A DNA stretch of 64,000 bases from Pseudomonas sp. MM223 (GCA_947090765.1 OX352322.1:2339501-2403500), one strand, 5' to 3'; numbered from the stretch's first letter, positions 28,131 through 36,941 are shown. Notes: generated by a model from the letters alone, not told the origin. A program made the numbers and translations.

Positions 28131-30638
28131 TCAGCTGTCGCGCAACACCGTCAACGGGCTGGCATTCAAAGCCCGTCGCGTCCCCACCACCCCCGCGCCG
28201 CCCACCAGCAGTGCCCCTACCAACGGCAACACCAGCAGCCACGGGTGCGGGCTCCACTGCAAGTCGAAAGCGTAGCGGTACAGCACCACGGTAATCAGCT
28301 CACAGCCCACTGCTGCCAGCAACCCGCTGGCCGCCCCCAGCAGCCCGAACTCGATACGCCTTGCCTTGACCAGCAATGGCCGCGCCGCCCCCAGCGCACG
28401 TAGCAAAGCACCCTGGCGAATGCGTTCGTCCAGCGTTGCCTGCAGGCCGGCAAACAGCACCGCCAGCCCGGCGGCCAGCACGAAGAGCAGCACATACTCC
28501 ACCGCCAGGGTCACCTGGGCGAGGATGCTGCGCAGTTGGTCGAGCAAGGCGTCCACCTGCAGGATGGTCACCGCCGGGAATGCCCGTGACAGCGCCACCA
28601 CATCCAGGTCGTGGCCCGGCGCTAGGTAGAAACTGGTCAGGTAGGTGGTCGGCAGCCCCTGCAGTGTGCCGGGCTGGAAGATCATGTAGAAGTTTGGCTG
28701 GAAGCTGTCCCAATGCACGCTGCGCAGGCTGCTGACCCGGGCCTGGCGCTGCTGGCCGCCAATGTCGAAGGTCAACAGGTCGCCCATTTTCAGTTTCAGG
28801 CTGCTGGCAAGTTCTGCCTCCACTGAAACACCGGGGGTTTCCTCGTCGGCGGGCAACGCTTGCCACCAGTTGCCTGCTGTCAGTGCATTGCCTTCGGGCA
28901 GCTCGGCGGCCCAGGTCAGGCTAAGGTCGCGCTGCACGGCACGCTCGCCTGCCGAGTCCTTGCTGACAATTTGCTGGACCGGTTGCTCGTTGATTTGCAC
29001 CAGGCGCCCGGGTGTTACCGGGTACAGCGGCGCCGAAGTGGCGTTGACCTGGTGCAGGCGCTGAGCGAACGGTTCACGGTCATCCGGCAGGATGTTCAGG
29101 GCGAAATGGTTGGGCGCATCCTTGGGCAGTTGCGCTTGCCAGGTGTCGAGCAGCTCTGCGCGCAACAAGGCGACCAATGCCATGGCAAGCAGGATCAGGC
29201 CGAAGGCCAGGGCCTGGCCGGCGGCGGCCGTGGGGTGGCGCAGCAGCTGGCCCAGCCCCAGGCGCCAGGCCAGTGGTGCCCCGGCCAGCAGTTGGCGCAG
29301 GCTGCGCAAGCCGAGTAACAGCAGGCCGCCGAGCAGTAATGCGGCGACCAGGCCGCCACCGAGCAGGGCGAAGGTAAGCAACAGATCGAGGCTCAGGCGC
29401 CACATGATCAGGCCCAGGGCAAACAGCGCGGCGCCGTACACCAACCAGCTGCTCGGTGGTATCGGCAACAGATCGCGGCGCAGTACCCGCAGGGGCGGTA
29501 CTTGGCCCAGGGCGGCAATTGGCGGTAGGGCGAAGCCGGCCAGTGCAACCAACCCGGTGCCGATGCCGGCCAGGGCCGGAATGATGCCGCCGGCAGGCAC
29601 CACGCTTGGCAACAGCCCTTGCAGCAGGCGGAACAGGCCCAGCTGAGCCAGCCAGCCGAGCAGGGCGCCGGCAACGGCGGCGACCAGGCCGAGCATGGCC
29701 AGCTGCAGGCAATACAGGCCCAATGCCTGGCGCCGCGAGAGGCCCAGGCAGCGCAACAGTGCGCTGGCATCCAGGCGGCGTGCGGCATATCGGCTGGCCG
29801 ACAACGCCACGGCCACCCCGGCCAGCAGCACCGCCACCAGGCTGGCCATGTTCAGGTAGCGCTCGGCCTTGCCCAGGGCGCCGCCGATCTGCTGGTTGCC
29901 ATCGCGAGTGTCACGCAGGCGCTGGTTGGCAGCCAGGTCTTTTTCCACGCTCTGGCGGTAGTGGGCCAATGCCTCGGCATCGCCACGCCACAGGTCGCGG
30001 TAGGTGACCCGGCTACCTGGCTGGATCACACCAGTGGCTTCCAGGTCGGCCAGGTTCATCATCACCCGCGGGGTAAGGCTGTAGAAGTTGTTGGCGCGGT
30101 CCGGTTCGTACGTAAGCACTCGGCTCATGCGCAGGGTTTTCATGCCTACATCGATGCTGTCGCCAATCGCCAGCCCAAGCGCTGCCAACAGACGGGGCTC
30201 GACCCACGCCTCGCCGGGGGCGGGGCCGCCGCCAGGTGTTTCGTCCGCATAGGGCGCCGGGGCGCTGCGTACTTGCCCGCGCAACGGATAGGCGCCGTCG
30301 GCGGCCTTGACGCTGGACAGCTGGATGCCGTTGTCGCCGCCCACCACACTGGTGAATTCGACCACCTGCGCGTGGCGCAAGCCAAGTGCTGTGCCTGCCT
30401 CTATCTGCTGCTCGCGGGCGGGGGCGCTGCCCTGCAGCACCAGGTCGGCGCCCAGGAATTCGCTGGCGCGCAGTTGCATGGCGCCGTTCAGCCGGGCACC
30501 GAAGTAGCCGATGGCGGTGCTGGCCGCCACCGCCACCAGCAGGGCAAAGAACAGCACGCGCACTTCGCTGGCGCGAATGTCGCGCAGCAACTGGCGTAGG
30601 GCCAGGCCGCACAGGCGGGACAACGGCATGTGGTTCAT
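28131..30638 (-). CDS. YbbP-like ABC transporter permease (FtsX/MacB superfamily)
   Basis: 835-aa inner-membrane protein with ten predicted helices. There is one N-terminal helix (about 27-46, VLFFALLVAVAASTAIGYFG), a periplasmic domain, helix clusters around 270-520, a second periplasmic region (about 530-700) and a C-terminal FtsX-type block. It partners the adjacent ATPase, as in the E. coli YbbA-YbbP pair. Complexes of this superfamily usually do mechanotransmission or lipid/lipoprotein extraction rather than transport. The start overlaps the ATPase stop (TGATG, 30640-30636). The neighbouring divergent tesA gene repeats the E. coli arrangement. Substrate unknown. Confidence 0.88.
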   Translation of the reverse strand: MNHMPLSRLCGLALRQLLRDIRASEVRVLFFALLVAVAASTAIGYFGARLNGAMQLRASEFLGADLVLQGSAPAREQQIEAGTALGLRHAQVVEFTSVVGGDNGIQLSSVKAADGAYPLRGQVRSAPAPYADETPGGGPAPGEAWVEPRLLAALGLAIGDSIDVGMKTLRMSRVLTYEPDRANNFYSLTPRVMMNLADLEATGVIQPGSRVTYRDLWRGDAEALAHYRQSVEKDLAANQRLRDTRDGNQQIGGALGKAERYLNMASLVAVLLAGVAVALSASRYAARRLDASALLRCLGLSRRQALGLYCLQLAMLGLVAAVAGALLGWLAQLGLFRLLQGLLPSVVPAGGIIPALAGIGTGLVALAGFALPPIAALGQVPPLRVLRRDLLPIPPSSWLVYGAALFALGLIMWRLSLDLLLTFALLGGGLVAALLLGGLLLLGLRSLRQLLAGAPLAWRLGLGQLLRHPTAAAGQALAFGLILLAMALVALLRAELLDTWQAQLPKDAPNHFALNILPDDREPFAQRLHQVNATSAPLYPVTPGRLVQINEQPVQQIVSKDSAGERAVQRDLSLTWAAELPEGNALTAGNWWQALPADEETPGVSVEAELASSLKLKMGDLLTFDIGGQQRQARVSSLRSVHWDSFQPNFYMIFQPGTLQGLPTTYLTSFYLAPGHDLDVVALSRAFPAVTILQVDALLDQLRSILAQVTLAVEYVLLFVLAAGLAVLFAGLQATLDERIRQGALLRALGAARPLLVKARRIEFGLLGAASGLLAAVGCELITVVLYRYAFDLQWSPHPWLLVLPLVGALLVGGAGVVGTRRALNASPLTVLRDS

Positions 30639-31321
30639 CAGGCCTCCATCGGGGCCACCAGGCGCCCCGCGTCCAGGCGGATGTGACGGCGGCAGCGCCG
30701 CGCCAGGCGTTCGTCATGGGTGACCAGCACCAGGGTGGTGCCGCGCTCCTTGTTCAGTTCAAACAACAAGTCGCTGATGCGCTCGCCGGTGTGGCTGTCG
30801 AGGTTGCCGGTGGGCTCGTCGGCAAACAGTACCGCAGGCTGTGCGGCGAAGGCGCGGGCGATGGCCACCCGCTGCTGTTCGCCGCCCGACAATTGGCGTG
30901 GGGTATGGCTCAGGCGCTTGCCGAGGCCGACCCGTTCCAGCAGGGTGCGCGCCTGTTCGCGGGCATCGCGGCGGCCGTCCAGCTCCAGTGGCAGCATGAC
31001 GTTTTCCAGCGCATTGAGGCTGTCGAGCAGCTGGAATGACTGGAACACGAACCCCACATGTTCGGCGCGTACCCGGGCGCGCTGGTCTTCGTCCAGTGGC
31101 CCCAGGTCGTGGCCGGCGAGGATGACCTTGCCGGCGCTGGGCTGGTCGAGGCCGGCAAGCAGGCCAAGCAGGGTGGACTTGCCCGAGCCCGAGGCGCCGA
31201 CGATGGCCAGGCTGTCGCCTTGGGCCAGTTCGAGGGAGAGTGCGTGGAGGATGGTGAGGTCACCTTCCGCGCTGGGGACCACTTTGCTAAGGTTCTGCGC
31301 AACGAGTATGTTGGGGCCCAT
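30638..31321 (-). CDS. YbbA-like ABC transporter ATPase (LolD/MacB class)
   Basis: 227-aa ATPase for the YbbP-like permease. Walker A is GASGSGKST, signature LSGGEQQRVAIARAFA and Walker B VLFADEPTGNLD, followed by the typical TGNLDSHTGERI, and the H-loop is VTHDERLA: a complete canonical ATPase of the LolD family. The start ATG at 31321 has no clear ribosome-binding site and lies only 10 bp from the tesA start on the other strand. So its promoter must lie within tesA coding sequence. Confidence 0.92.
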   Translation of the reverse strand: MGPNILVAQNLSKVVPSAEGDLTILHALSLELAQGDSLAIVGASGSGKSTLLGLLAGLDQPSAGKVILAGHDLGPLDEDQRARVRAEHVGFVFQSFQLLDSLNALENVMLPLELDGRRDAREQARTLLERVGLGKRLSHTPRQLSGGEQQRVAIARAFAAQPAVLFADEPTGNLDSHTGERISDLLFELNKERGTTLVLVTHDERLARRCRRHIRLDAGRLVAPMEA

Positions 31322-31331
31322 GGAGAATCCG

Positions 31332-31937
31332 ATGCGAGTGTGGTGGTTGAGTGCCGGCCTGGCCCTGTATTGCCTGGCCCAGAGCGCGGTGGCGGGAACA
31401 TTGCTGGTTGTTGGCGATAGTATCAGCGCCGGTTTTGGCCTGGATACCCGTCAGGGTTGGGTCACACTGTTGCAGACCCGCCTCAAGGACGAAGGTTTCG
31501 ACGACAAAGTGGTCAACGCGTCGATCAGCGGCGACACCAGTGCAGGTGGCCAGGCGCGGCTGCCGGCGCTGCTTGCAGCGCATAAACCGAACCTGGTGGT
31601 GCTGGAGCTGGGCGGCAACGATGGCCTGCGTGGGCAGCCGCCCGCGCAATTGCAACAAAATCTTGCCTCCATGATCGAGAGCGCCCGCCAGGCCGGCGCC
31701 AAGGTGGTGCTGCTGGGTATGCGCCTGCCGCCGAACTACGGCGTGCGCTATACCACCGCTTTTGCCAAGGTGTATGAACAGTTGGCTGCGGACAAGCAGG
31801 TGCCTTTGGTGCCGTTTTTCCTCGAAGGGGTAGGGGGCGTGCCTGAATTGATGCAGGCCGATGGCATCCACCCGGCCCAGGGTGCCCAGCAGCGCTTGCT
31901 GGAAAATGCCTGGCCGGCGATAAAACCCTTGCTGTGA
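31332..31937 (+). CDS. tesA: Periplasmic GDSL esterase: acyl-CoA thioesterase I / lysophospholipase L1
   Basis: 201-aa SGNH hydrolase exported to the periplasm. The signal peptide MRVWWLSAGLALYCLAQSAVA is cleaved before GTLLVVGDS. The blocks are block I GDSISAGFG (Ser30), block III GGNDGLRG and block V DGIHP (Asp and His of the triad). It hydrolyses acyl thioesters, esters and lysophospholipids in the known E. coli enzyme. The start ATG 31332 has GGAGA five bases upstream; ATG 31320 in frame is less likely. It is divergent from ybbA with almost no gap. Confidence 0.93.
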   Translation: MRVWWLSAGLALYCLAQSAVAGTLLVVGDSISAGFGLDTRQGWVTLLQTRLKDEGFDDKVVNASISGDTSAGGQARLPALLAAHKPNLVVLELGGNDGLRGQPPAQLQQNLASMIESARQAGAKVVLLGMRLPPNYGVRYTTAFAKVYEQLAADKQVPLVPFFLEGVGGVPELMQADGIHPAQGAQQRLLENAWPAIKPLL

Positions 31938-31995
31938 TGCTTTAAACGGGGCTGGCTTTCGGCTAATGTTGCGCCCCCCGTTTCGAGTGCCCCCG

Positions 31996-32286
31996 ATGCC
32001 GCGCCCTGCCTGGTCCCTGTATGCCTATCAACTGATCGAGCCCGATGAGCAGCTCGACCTGTTCGCCTGCCAGGAAATTCGCGTCCACCTGGTGGCCCGC
32101 CAGCTTGAGCTGGGCGTGCCGGTCGACCGTACCTTGTGCGGCGGCCTGCTGCCGGCGCAGCCGCGTTGGTCGGGGGTGCCGCGCGCGATCTACCGTGACA
32201 ACCGCCTGTGTGACCTGTGCCGTGCCATCCTCGATGCCCAGCGGCGGGGTATGCGCCCGGTCTGGCCAGAGCTGCAAGCGAGCTGA
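31996..32286 (+). CDS. Small cysteine-containing protein of unknown function
   Basis: 96-aa protein, not recognised. Soluble, with a CDLC pair near residues 75-78 and single cysteines near 30 and 54 (FACQE, TLCGG). This pattern could bind metal, but no known finger matches. The start ATG 31996 (MPRPAWSLYAY) is chosen over an upstream in-frame codon because it opens the compact sequence. It lies 58 bp after tesA on the same strand. Confidence 0.6.
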   Translation: MPRPAWSLYAYQLIEPDEQLDLFACQEIRVHLVARQLELGVPVDRTLCGGLLPAQPRWSGVPRAIYRDNRLCDLCRAILDAQRRGMRPVWPELQAS

Positions 32287-32399
32287 ACGGCAAGCACCTT
32301 TCATCATCTGAAACGCTTGCATCGCGCCAATGCCTCCCGCTTGCATCGGCACGGGTGTACAATCGATCCTCTTGACCCACCTTTCGAAGGATTTACCGG

Positions 32400-33377
32400 A
32401 TGTTGCCGCGCTTTCCTGCCGTCACCCGTAGCCTGTCCCTGGCCGCCCTGCTGGTAGCGGGCCCCGCTGCTGCGCTGGAGCTGCCACTGCCACCGCCCGG
32501 TGAAGACATCGTCGGCCAGGTGCATGTGATCAAGGCAAAGTACGAGGACACGTTCGCCGATATCGGCACCGCCAACGACCTCGGCTACCTGGAAATGATT
32601 GCCGCCAACCCGGGTGTCGACCCCTGGTTGCCGGGCGCTGGCACCGAGATCATCCTGCCGACCCGCTATGTCCTGCCGCCGGGCCCGCGCGAAGGTATCG
32701 TCATCAACCTGGCCGAGTACCGTCTGTACTACTTCCCGAAAGGGCAGAACGTGGTGCATACCTTCCCGCTGGGCATTGGTCGTGAGGGGTGGGGGTCGCC
32801 GATCGCCAACACCAAGATCACCGCCAAGACGCCAAACCCGACCTGGACGCCACCCGCTTCGATCCGCAAAGAGCACGCGGCGGATGGTGACATCCTGCCG
32901 GCCGTGGTGCCGGCTGGCCCCGACAACCCGCTGGGGCCGTTCAAGTTCACCTTGGGCGTGCCGGGCTACCTGATCCACGGTTCGAACAAGAAGTTCGGTA
33001 TTGGCATGCGTACCAGCCACGGCTGCTTCCGCATGCTCAACAACAACGTACTGGAACTGTCGAAGATGGTGCCGGTGGGTACTCCGGTGCGCATCATCAA
33101 CGAGCCTTACAAGTTCGGTATCAGTGGTGGCAAGGTCTATCTGGAGGCGCACACGCCGCTGGACGATCAGGGTAACCCGTCGGTGGTCGACAAACACACC
33201 GCCGTTATCAACGCCTTGCTCAAGCGTGAAGACCTGGCCAATAACCTGCGTATGAACTGGGACATGGTGCGTGACGTGGTGGCCGCGGAAGATGGCATGC
33301 CGGTAGAAATTGCCGTGCCCGTCGAGAACCCGGGTAGCGCGCCAATGGTGTCGAGCATTCCGCCCGAACTGCAGTAA
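32400..33377 (+). CDS. Periplasmic L,D-transpeptidase (YkuD domain, ErfK/YbiS type)
   Basis: 325-aa exported enzyme that makes L,D-crosslinks or attaches lipoproteins to peptidoglycan. The signal peptide (about 1-25) ends in AGPAAA. A LysM-like region lies at about 38-88, then the YkuD domain (about 98-235) with HGSNKKFGIGMRTSHGCFRM, where His207 and Cys209 of SHGC are catalytic. The start ATG 32400 has GAAGGAT upstream. Its proximity to oprI, the murein lipoprotein gene (convergent), makes anchoring of that lipoprotein an attractive but unproven role. Confidence 0.92.
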   Translation: MLPRFPAVTRSLSLAALLVAGPAAALELPLPPPGEDIVGQVHVIKAKYEDTFADIGTANDLGYLEMIAANPGVDPWLPGAGTEIILPTRYVLPPGPREGIVINLAEYRLYYFPKGQNVVHTFPLGIGREGWGSPIANTKITAKTPNPTWTPPASIRKEHAADGDILPAVVPAGPDNPLGPFKFTLGVPGYLIHGSNKKFGIGMRTSHGCFRMLNNNVLELSKMVPVGTPVRIINEPYKFGISGGKVYLEAHTPLDDQGNPSVVDKHTAVINALLKREDLANNLRMNWDMVRDVVAAEDGMPVEIAVPVENPGSAPMVSSIPPELQ

Positions 33378-33396
33378 GGTAATTGCGACACATCAC

Positions 33397-33420
33397 GGCC
33401 CGCCTTAGTGCGGGCCTTTT
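33397..33420 (+). terminator. Rho-independent terminator of the L,D-transpeptidase gene
   Basis: Stem GGCCCGC / GCGGGCC with a CTTAGT loop, then TTTT. Confidence 0.85.
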
Positions 33421-33458
33421 CGTTGCTGACCGCCACGTTTACCTTGCTGGCAGGCAAT

Positions 33459-33488
33459 AAAAAAGCCGACCCACAAGTGGGTCGGCTT
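33459..33488 (-). terminator. Rho-independent terminator of oprI
   Basis: 12-bp stem AAGCCGACCCAC / GTGGGTCGGCTT. On the minus strand a run of six T follows. It is typical of a very highly expressed gene. Confidence 0.88.
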
Positions 33489-33509
33489 CTTAACAATCCG
33501 TGAGGATTA

Positions 33510-33761
33510 TTACTTGCGGCTGGCTTTGTCCAGCATACGCAGAGCGCGCTCGTTGGCTTCGTCAGCGGTCTGCTGAGCCTTCTGAGCGGCTGCCAGTGCG
33601 TCGTCAGCCTTACGGTAGGCTTCGTCAGCACGAGCTTGAGCGCGAGCTGCTGCGTCTTCAGTCGCAGTCAGACGAGCTTCGGTTTCTTTGGATACGCTGC
33701 TGCAACCGGTAGCCAGAACTGCGGCCAGAGCCAGAGCAGAGAATTTCAGAACGTTGTTCAT
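33510..33761 (-). CDS. oprI: Major outer-membrane lipoprotein OprI (Lpp-like)
   Basis: 83-aa murein lipoprotein linking the outer membrane to peptidoglycan. Signal peptide [20 protein letters not shown] with lipidation at Cys20. The mature part is a heptad-repeat coiled coil rich in Ala and charged residues ([18 protein letters not shown]). The C-terminal Lys (DKASRK) is the attachment residue to murein. The length equals that of known OprI. The start ATG 33761 has AAGGGGA upstream; the longer in-frame start is not lipoprotein-like. The terminator is strong. The L,D-transpeptidase gene converges on it. Confidence 0.96.
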   Translation of the reverse strand: MNNVLKFSALALAAVLATGCSSVSKETEARLTATEDAAARAQARADEAYRKADDALAAAQKAQQTADEANERALRMLDKASRK

Positions 33762-33828
33762 CGTGTTCCCCTTCAAGGACTTTCTATTAAATAGCCATCT
33801 CTCAGGAAAGAGAAACTGGCCGGCGTAC

Positions 33829-33856
33829 ATAGTACCCATTACTTGTAGTAAGTAAA
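33829..33856 (-). promoter_or_regulatory. Candidate promoter of oprI
   Basis: On the minus strand TTTACT (33856-33851), 16-bp spacer, TACTAT (33834-33829), giving a leader near 60 nt. A competing match (TTGCGC, 17 bp, TACAAG) lies just upstream, so placement is uncertain. Confidence 0.35.
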
Positions 33857-34099
33857 CTGACTGAGCGCAAGAACTGCAAAAAAAATGTTGCTTGACGCCG
33901 CGCCGACAAGATTTGCGACGCGCGTGTGAAAAAAACGTGCAGGGTTCGCAAGCGGTTGTAGTACAGGAACTTTTTTGTTGAACTAACGGTGACTTTAAGT
34001 GTCCTTGGACGTCTTAAGCCCTACAACATCCCGCGGCTGTTGGGTGTGCAGGGAAGAGTCGTTTTCTCCGCTTTTTCGCCATTTTTAGCCGCTGCCACC

Positions 34100-34129
34100 T
34101 TGAGCAATCCCATTTGTGGTGCCTACTAT
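34100..34129 (+). promoter_or_regulatory. Candidate sigma-70 promoter of the acetyltransferase gene
   Basis: TTGAGC (34100-34105), 18-bp spacer, TACTAT (34124-34129). The predicted start is near 34136. Confidence 0.4.
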
Positions 34130-34268
34130 CTTGTGAGTGCCAAAGGATCCGAACGATTACAATCGTCCAGAGGTCGAAGGGGCATCAGGTGGCGTAGGGG
34201 ATTCTGCGCCGGATAAACCACCATTGGTTAAGGTATGGGTCTGCCGAGAAGACCTGCGAGGAGTAGTG

Positions 34269-34550
34269 ATGAGCGAAGCGCTGACCATCCACCATGACCA
34301 GGCCGGTCATCAGTTCGAGACCAACGTGGACGGTCATCGTGCCTATCTGACGTACATGGATCTGGGCAAGCAGACGCTGGACATCTATCGCACCTTCGTG
34401 CCGAACGCCTTGCGAGGCCGCGGGATTGCTGCCGCATTGACCGAGCGGGCCCTGGAGTACGCTGAACAGATGGGCTACACGGTGATTCCGTCCTGCTCAT
34501 ATGTGGAACGCTACATGGAGCGCCAGCAGCGGCACTCCAGCAAGGCCTGA
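34269..34550 (+). CDS. Small GNAT-type N-acetyltransferase
   Basis: 93-aa protein of the short GNAT group (COG2388-like). The acetyl-CoA pyrophosphate loop is LRGRGIAAALTERALEYA, followed by GYTVIPSCSYVERYMERQ. Acceptor unknown. ATG 34269 has GAGGAG seven bases upstream and gives the usual length. The frame is open 44 codons further up to GTG 34137 (Pro/Gly-rich), so a longer product cannot be excluded. Confidence 0.82.
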   Translation: MSEALTIHHDQAGHQFETNVDGHRAYLTYMDLGKQTLDIYRTFVPNALRGRGIAAALTERALEYAEQMGYTVIPSCSYVERYMERQQRHSSKA

Positions 34551-34558
34551 CACCCTAT

Positions 34559-34676
34559 AAAAAAGCGGGGCCGCTTCGCGCCCCATCGCGGCACAAGGCC
34601 GCTCCTACAGGGATACGCGATCTCATGCAGGAGCGGCCTTGTGCCGCGATGGGGCGCGAAGCGGCCCCGCTTTTTT
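34559..34676. repeat. REP pair forming a 48-bp perfect inverted repeat and bidirectional terminator
   Basis: Arms 34559-34606 and 34629-34676 are exact complements, with a 22-nt spacer. The outer ends are AAAAAA and TTTTTT around GCGGGGCC, so each strand yields a GC hairpin followed by six U. It sits between the convergent acetyltransferase and aroF genes. Confidence 0.92.
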
Positions 34677-34683
34677 ACATCAA

Positions 34684-35760
34684 TCAGCCGCGCTTACGTT
34701 GCGGCAGCACATCCTTCAACTTGGCATGCATGCTGCGCAGGGTTTTTTCGGTAGCCGACCAGTCGATGCACGCGTCGGTGATCGAAACACCATACTGCAA
34801 CTCGTCCAGGTTTTTCGGGATCGACTGGCAGCCCCAGTTCAGGTGGCTTTCGACCATCAGGCCGATGATCGACTGGTTGCCTTCGAGGATCTGGTTGGCA
34901 ACGTTCTCCATTACCAGCGGTTGCAGGGCCGGGTCCTTGTTGGAGTTGGCGTGGCTGCAATCGACCATGATGTTGGCCTTGATCTTGGCCTTGGCCAGGT
35001 CTTGCTCGCACAGGGCGACGCTGACCGAGTCATAGTTCGGCTTGCCGTTGCCACCGCGCAGTACTACGTGGCCGTAAGGGTTGCCTTTGGTGGTGACGAT
35101 CGATACGCCGCCTTCCTGGTTGATACCCAGGAAACGGTGCGGCTTGGACACTGACTGCAGGGCATTGATGGCAACGGTCAGGCCGCCGTCGGTGCCGTTC
35201 TTGAAGCCGACCGCCGAGGACAGGCCCGAGGCCATTTCGCGGTGGGTCTGGGATTCGGTGGTGCGGGCGCCAATGGCCGACCAGCTGATCAGGTCCTGCA
35301 GGTATTGCGGGGAAATCGGGTCAAGCGCTTCGGTAGCGGTCGGCAGGCCCATTTCAGCCAGGTCCAGCAGCAGCTGGCGACCGATGTGCAAGCCATCCTG
35401 GATCTTGAACGAGTCATCCAGGTAAGGGTCGTTGATGAGGCCTTTCCAGCCGACGGTGGTGCGCGGTTTTTCGAAGTACACACGCATGACCAGGTACAGC
35501 GTATCGGACACTTCTTCGGCCAGTACCTTCAGGCGCTCGGCGTATTCGTGGGCGGCCTTGATGTCGTGGATTGAGCAAGGGCCGACCACGACAAACAGGC
35601 GATGGTCCTTGCCGTCGAGAATATTGCGCACCACTTCACGGCCGGCAGTCACGGTCTGCAGGGCCTTGGCGCTGAGAGGGATTTCCTTCTTGAGCTGATC
35701 AGGGGTGATCAGGGTCTCGTTGGAGGCAACGTTCAAGTCATCGATCGGTAAATCAGCCAT
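34684..35760 (-). CDS. aroF: DAHP synthase, class I (shikimate pathway entry)
   Basis: 358-aa 3-deoxy-D-arabino-heptulosonate 7-phosphate synthase, condensing PEP and erythrose-4-phosphate in the cytosol. Class I signatures are the PEP-binding VVVGPCSIHD, RVYFEKPRTTVGWKG, SWSAIGARTTESQ, GFKNGTDG, MVDCSHANSNKD and the C-terminal YGVSITDACIDW. The N-terminal extension needed for feedback control is present (class I alpha). I cannot tell which aromatic amino acid inhibits it, so the isozyme letter is provisional. The start ATG 35760 gives MADLPIDDLNVASNE; a longer in-frame start is disfavoured. Confidence 0.93.
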   Translation of the reverse strand: MADLPIDDLNVASNETLITPDQLKKEIPLSAKALQTVTAGREVVRNILDGKDHRLFVVVGPCSIHDIKAAHEYAERLKVLAEEVSDTLYLVMRVYFEKPRTTVGWKGLINDPYLDDSFKIQDGLHIGRQLLLDLAEMGLPTATEALDPISPQYLQDLISWSAIGARTTESQTHREMASGLSSAVGFKNGTDGGLTVAINALQSVSKPHRFLGINQEGGVSIVTTKGNPYGHVVLRGGNGKPNYDSVSVALCEQDLAKAKIKANIMVDCSHANSNKDPALQPLVMENVANQILEGNQSIIGLMVESHLNWGCQSIPKNLDELQYGVSITDACIDWSATEKTLRSMHAKLKDVLPQRKRG

Positions 35761-35993
35761 CGTGTTACTCGTCAGGTCACGGGTGCCGGCCGCCAACTGT
35801 CCCCGTGCGGCCCAGCAGCAAGAATAATCGCAGCGGGGAGCCGAACCTTAGCGCGTTACGGGTGGCGCGACAATGGGCGCAAGTTCCGTCTGTGTGCTGT
35901 TTGCCCTGCTGTTGTGGTGCGTTGGCGTCCATGGGCTACCTGAGCGTGCGCAAGCTGTGTAAAAAGAAGGCTGACATTTACCTGGAGAACGGC

Positions 35994-36941
35994 ATGCATC
36001 CGCACGCACCACGCATCGGCATTATTGGCAGCGGGGCTATTGGTGGCTTCTATGGGTTGATGCTGGCCCGGGCCGGTTTCGACGTGCATTTTCTGCTGCG
36101 CAGCGATTACCAGGTTGTACGCGAGCAGGGGTTGGCGCTGGACAGTGCGGTGCACGGTCCGCTACAGATGAAGGTGCAGGCCTATGCTTGTGCCGCCGAC
36201 ATGCCGCCTTGCGACTGGTTGCTGGTCGGCGCCAAGGCCACCAGCAATGACCAGCTGGCGCCGCAGATCGTGCAGGCCGCTGCACCCGGCGCCAAGGTTG
36301 TACTGCTGCAAAACGGCCTGGGTGTGGAGCAGCAGCTGCGCCCGGCCTTGCGCCACGACATGCACCTGCTGGGCGGCTTGTGCTTCATCTGTGTCAACCG
36401 CCAGGCGCCGGGCGTGATTCGTCACCAGGCCTTGGGGGCGGTCAACCTGGGCTACCACAGTGGGCCGGCCAGTGATGGTGGTGGCGCAGTGGTCAATGAA
36501 GGTGCAGGGCTGTTCCAGGCGGCGGGCATCGATTCGCAGGCCATGCCGAACCTGGACTTGGCACGCTGGCAGAAACTGGTGTGGAACGTGCCTTATAACG
36601 GCCTGTCGGTGCTGCTGGGCGAGGGTACCGCCGGGTTGATGGCAAATAGTCACAGCCGTGAACTGATCCGGGCCCTGATGGCCGAGGTGGTGCAAGGCGC
36701 TGCGGCGTGTGGGCACGTGTTGCCCGAGGGCTATGCCGAGCACCTGTTCCAGATGACCGAGCGCATGCCTGACTATTTGCCAAGCATGTATCACGACTAT
36801 GCCCTTATGCGCCCGCTGGAGCTGCAGGCTATCTATGCCGAGCCGCTGGCACGTGCGCGTGCGGCAGGTTGCAGCTTGCCGCGCATGGAAACGCTGTACC
36901 AGGCGCTGAGTTTTCTCAACACCAGCGATCGGCCCTGCTGA
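35994..36941 (+). CDS. 2-dehydropantoate 2-reductase family protein (PanE-like)
   Basis: 315-aa NADP-dependent reductase. The N-terminal Rossmann motif is IGIIGSGAIGGFYGLMLARAG, then LLVGAKATSND and LQNGLGVE. The C-terminal helical domain has the family's KLVWNVPYNGLSVLLG (with the Lys-Asn pair) and PSMYHDYALMRPLELQAI. PanE makes pantoate for coenzyme A. Pseudomonads often carry several paralogs, so the true substrate is uncertain. The start ATG 35994 has TGGAGAA upstream. Confidence 0.82.
   Translation: MHPHAPRIGIIGSGAIGGFYGLMLARAGFDVHFLLRSDYQVVREQGLALDSAVHGPLQMKVQAYACAADMPPCDWLLVGAKATSNDQLAPQIVQAAAPGAKVVLLQNGLGVEQQLRPALRHDMHLLGGLCFICVNRQAPGVIRHQALGAVNLGYHSGPASDGGGAVVNEGAGLFQAAGIDSQAMPNLDLARWQKLVWNVPYNGLSVLLGEGTAGLMANSHSRELIRALMAEVVQGAAACGHVLPEGYAEHLFQMTERMPDYLPSMYHDYALMRPLELQAIYAEPLARARAAGCSLPRMETLYQALSFLNTSDRPC

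Larger units (their letters stand above)
33762..34268. other. 507-bp intergenic region between oprI and the acetyltransferase gene
   Basis: Divergent control region, more AT-rich than its surroundings, with A-tracts at 33879-33886 and 33930-33936 that may give intrinsic bends upstream of oprI. It contains the oprI and acetyltransferase promoter candidates. An open frame begins at GTG 34137 and runs into the acetyltransferase, but lies at or after the predicted transcription start. I see no other gene. Confidence 0.6.
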
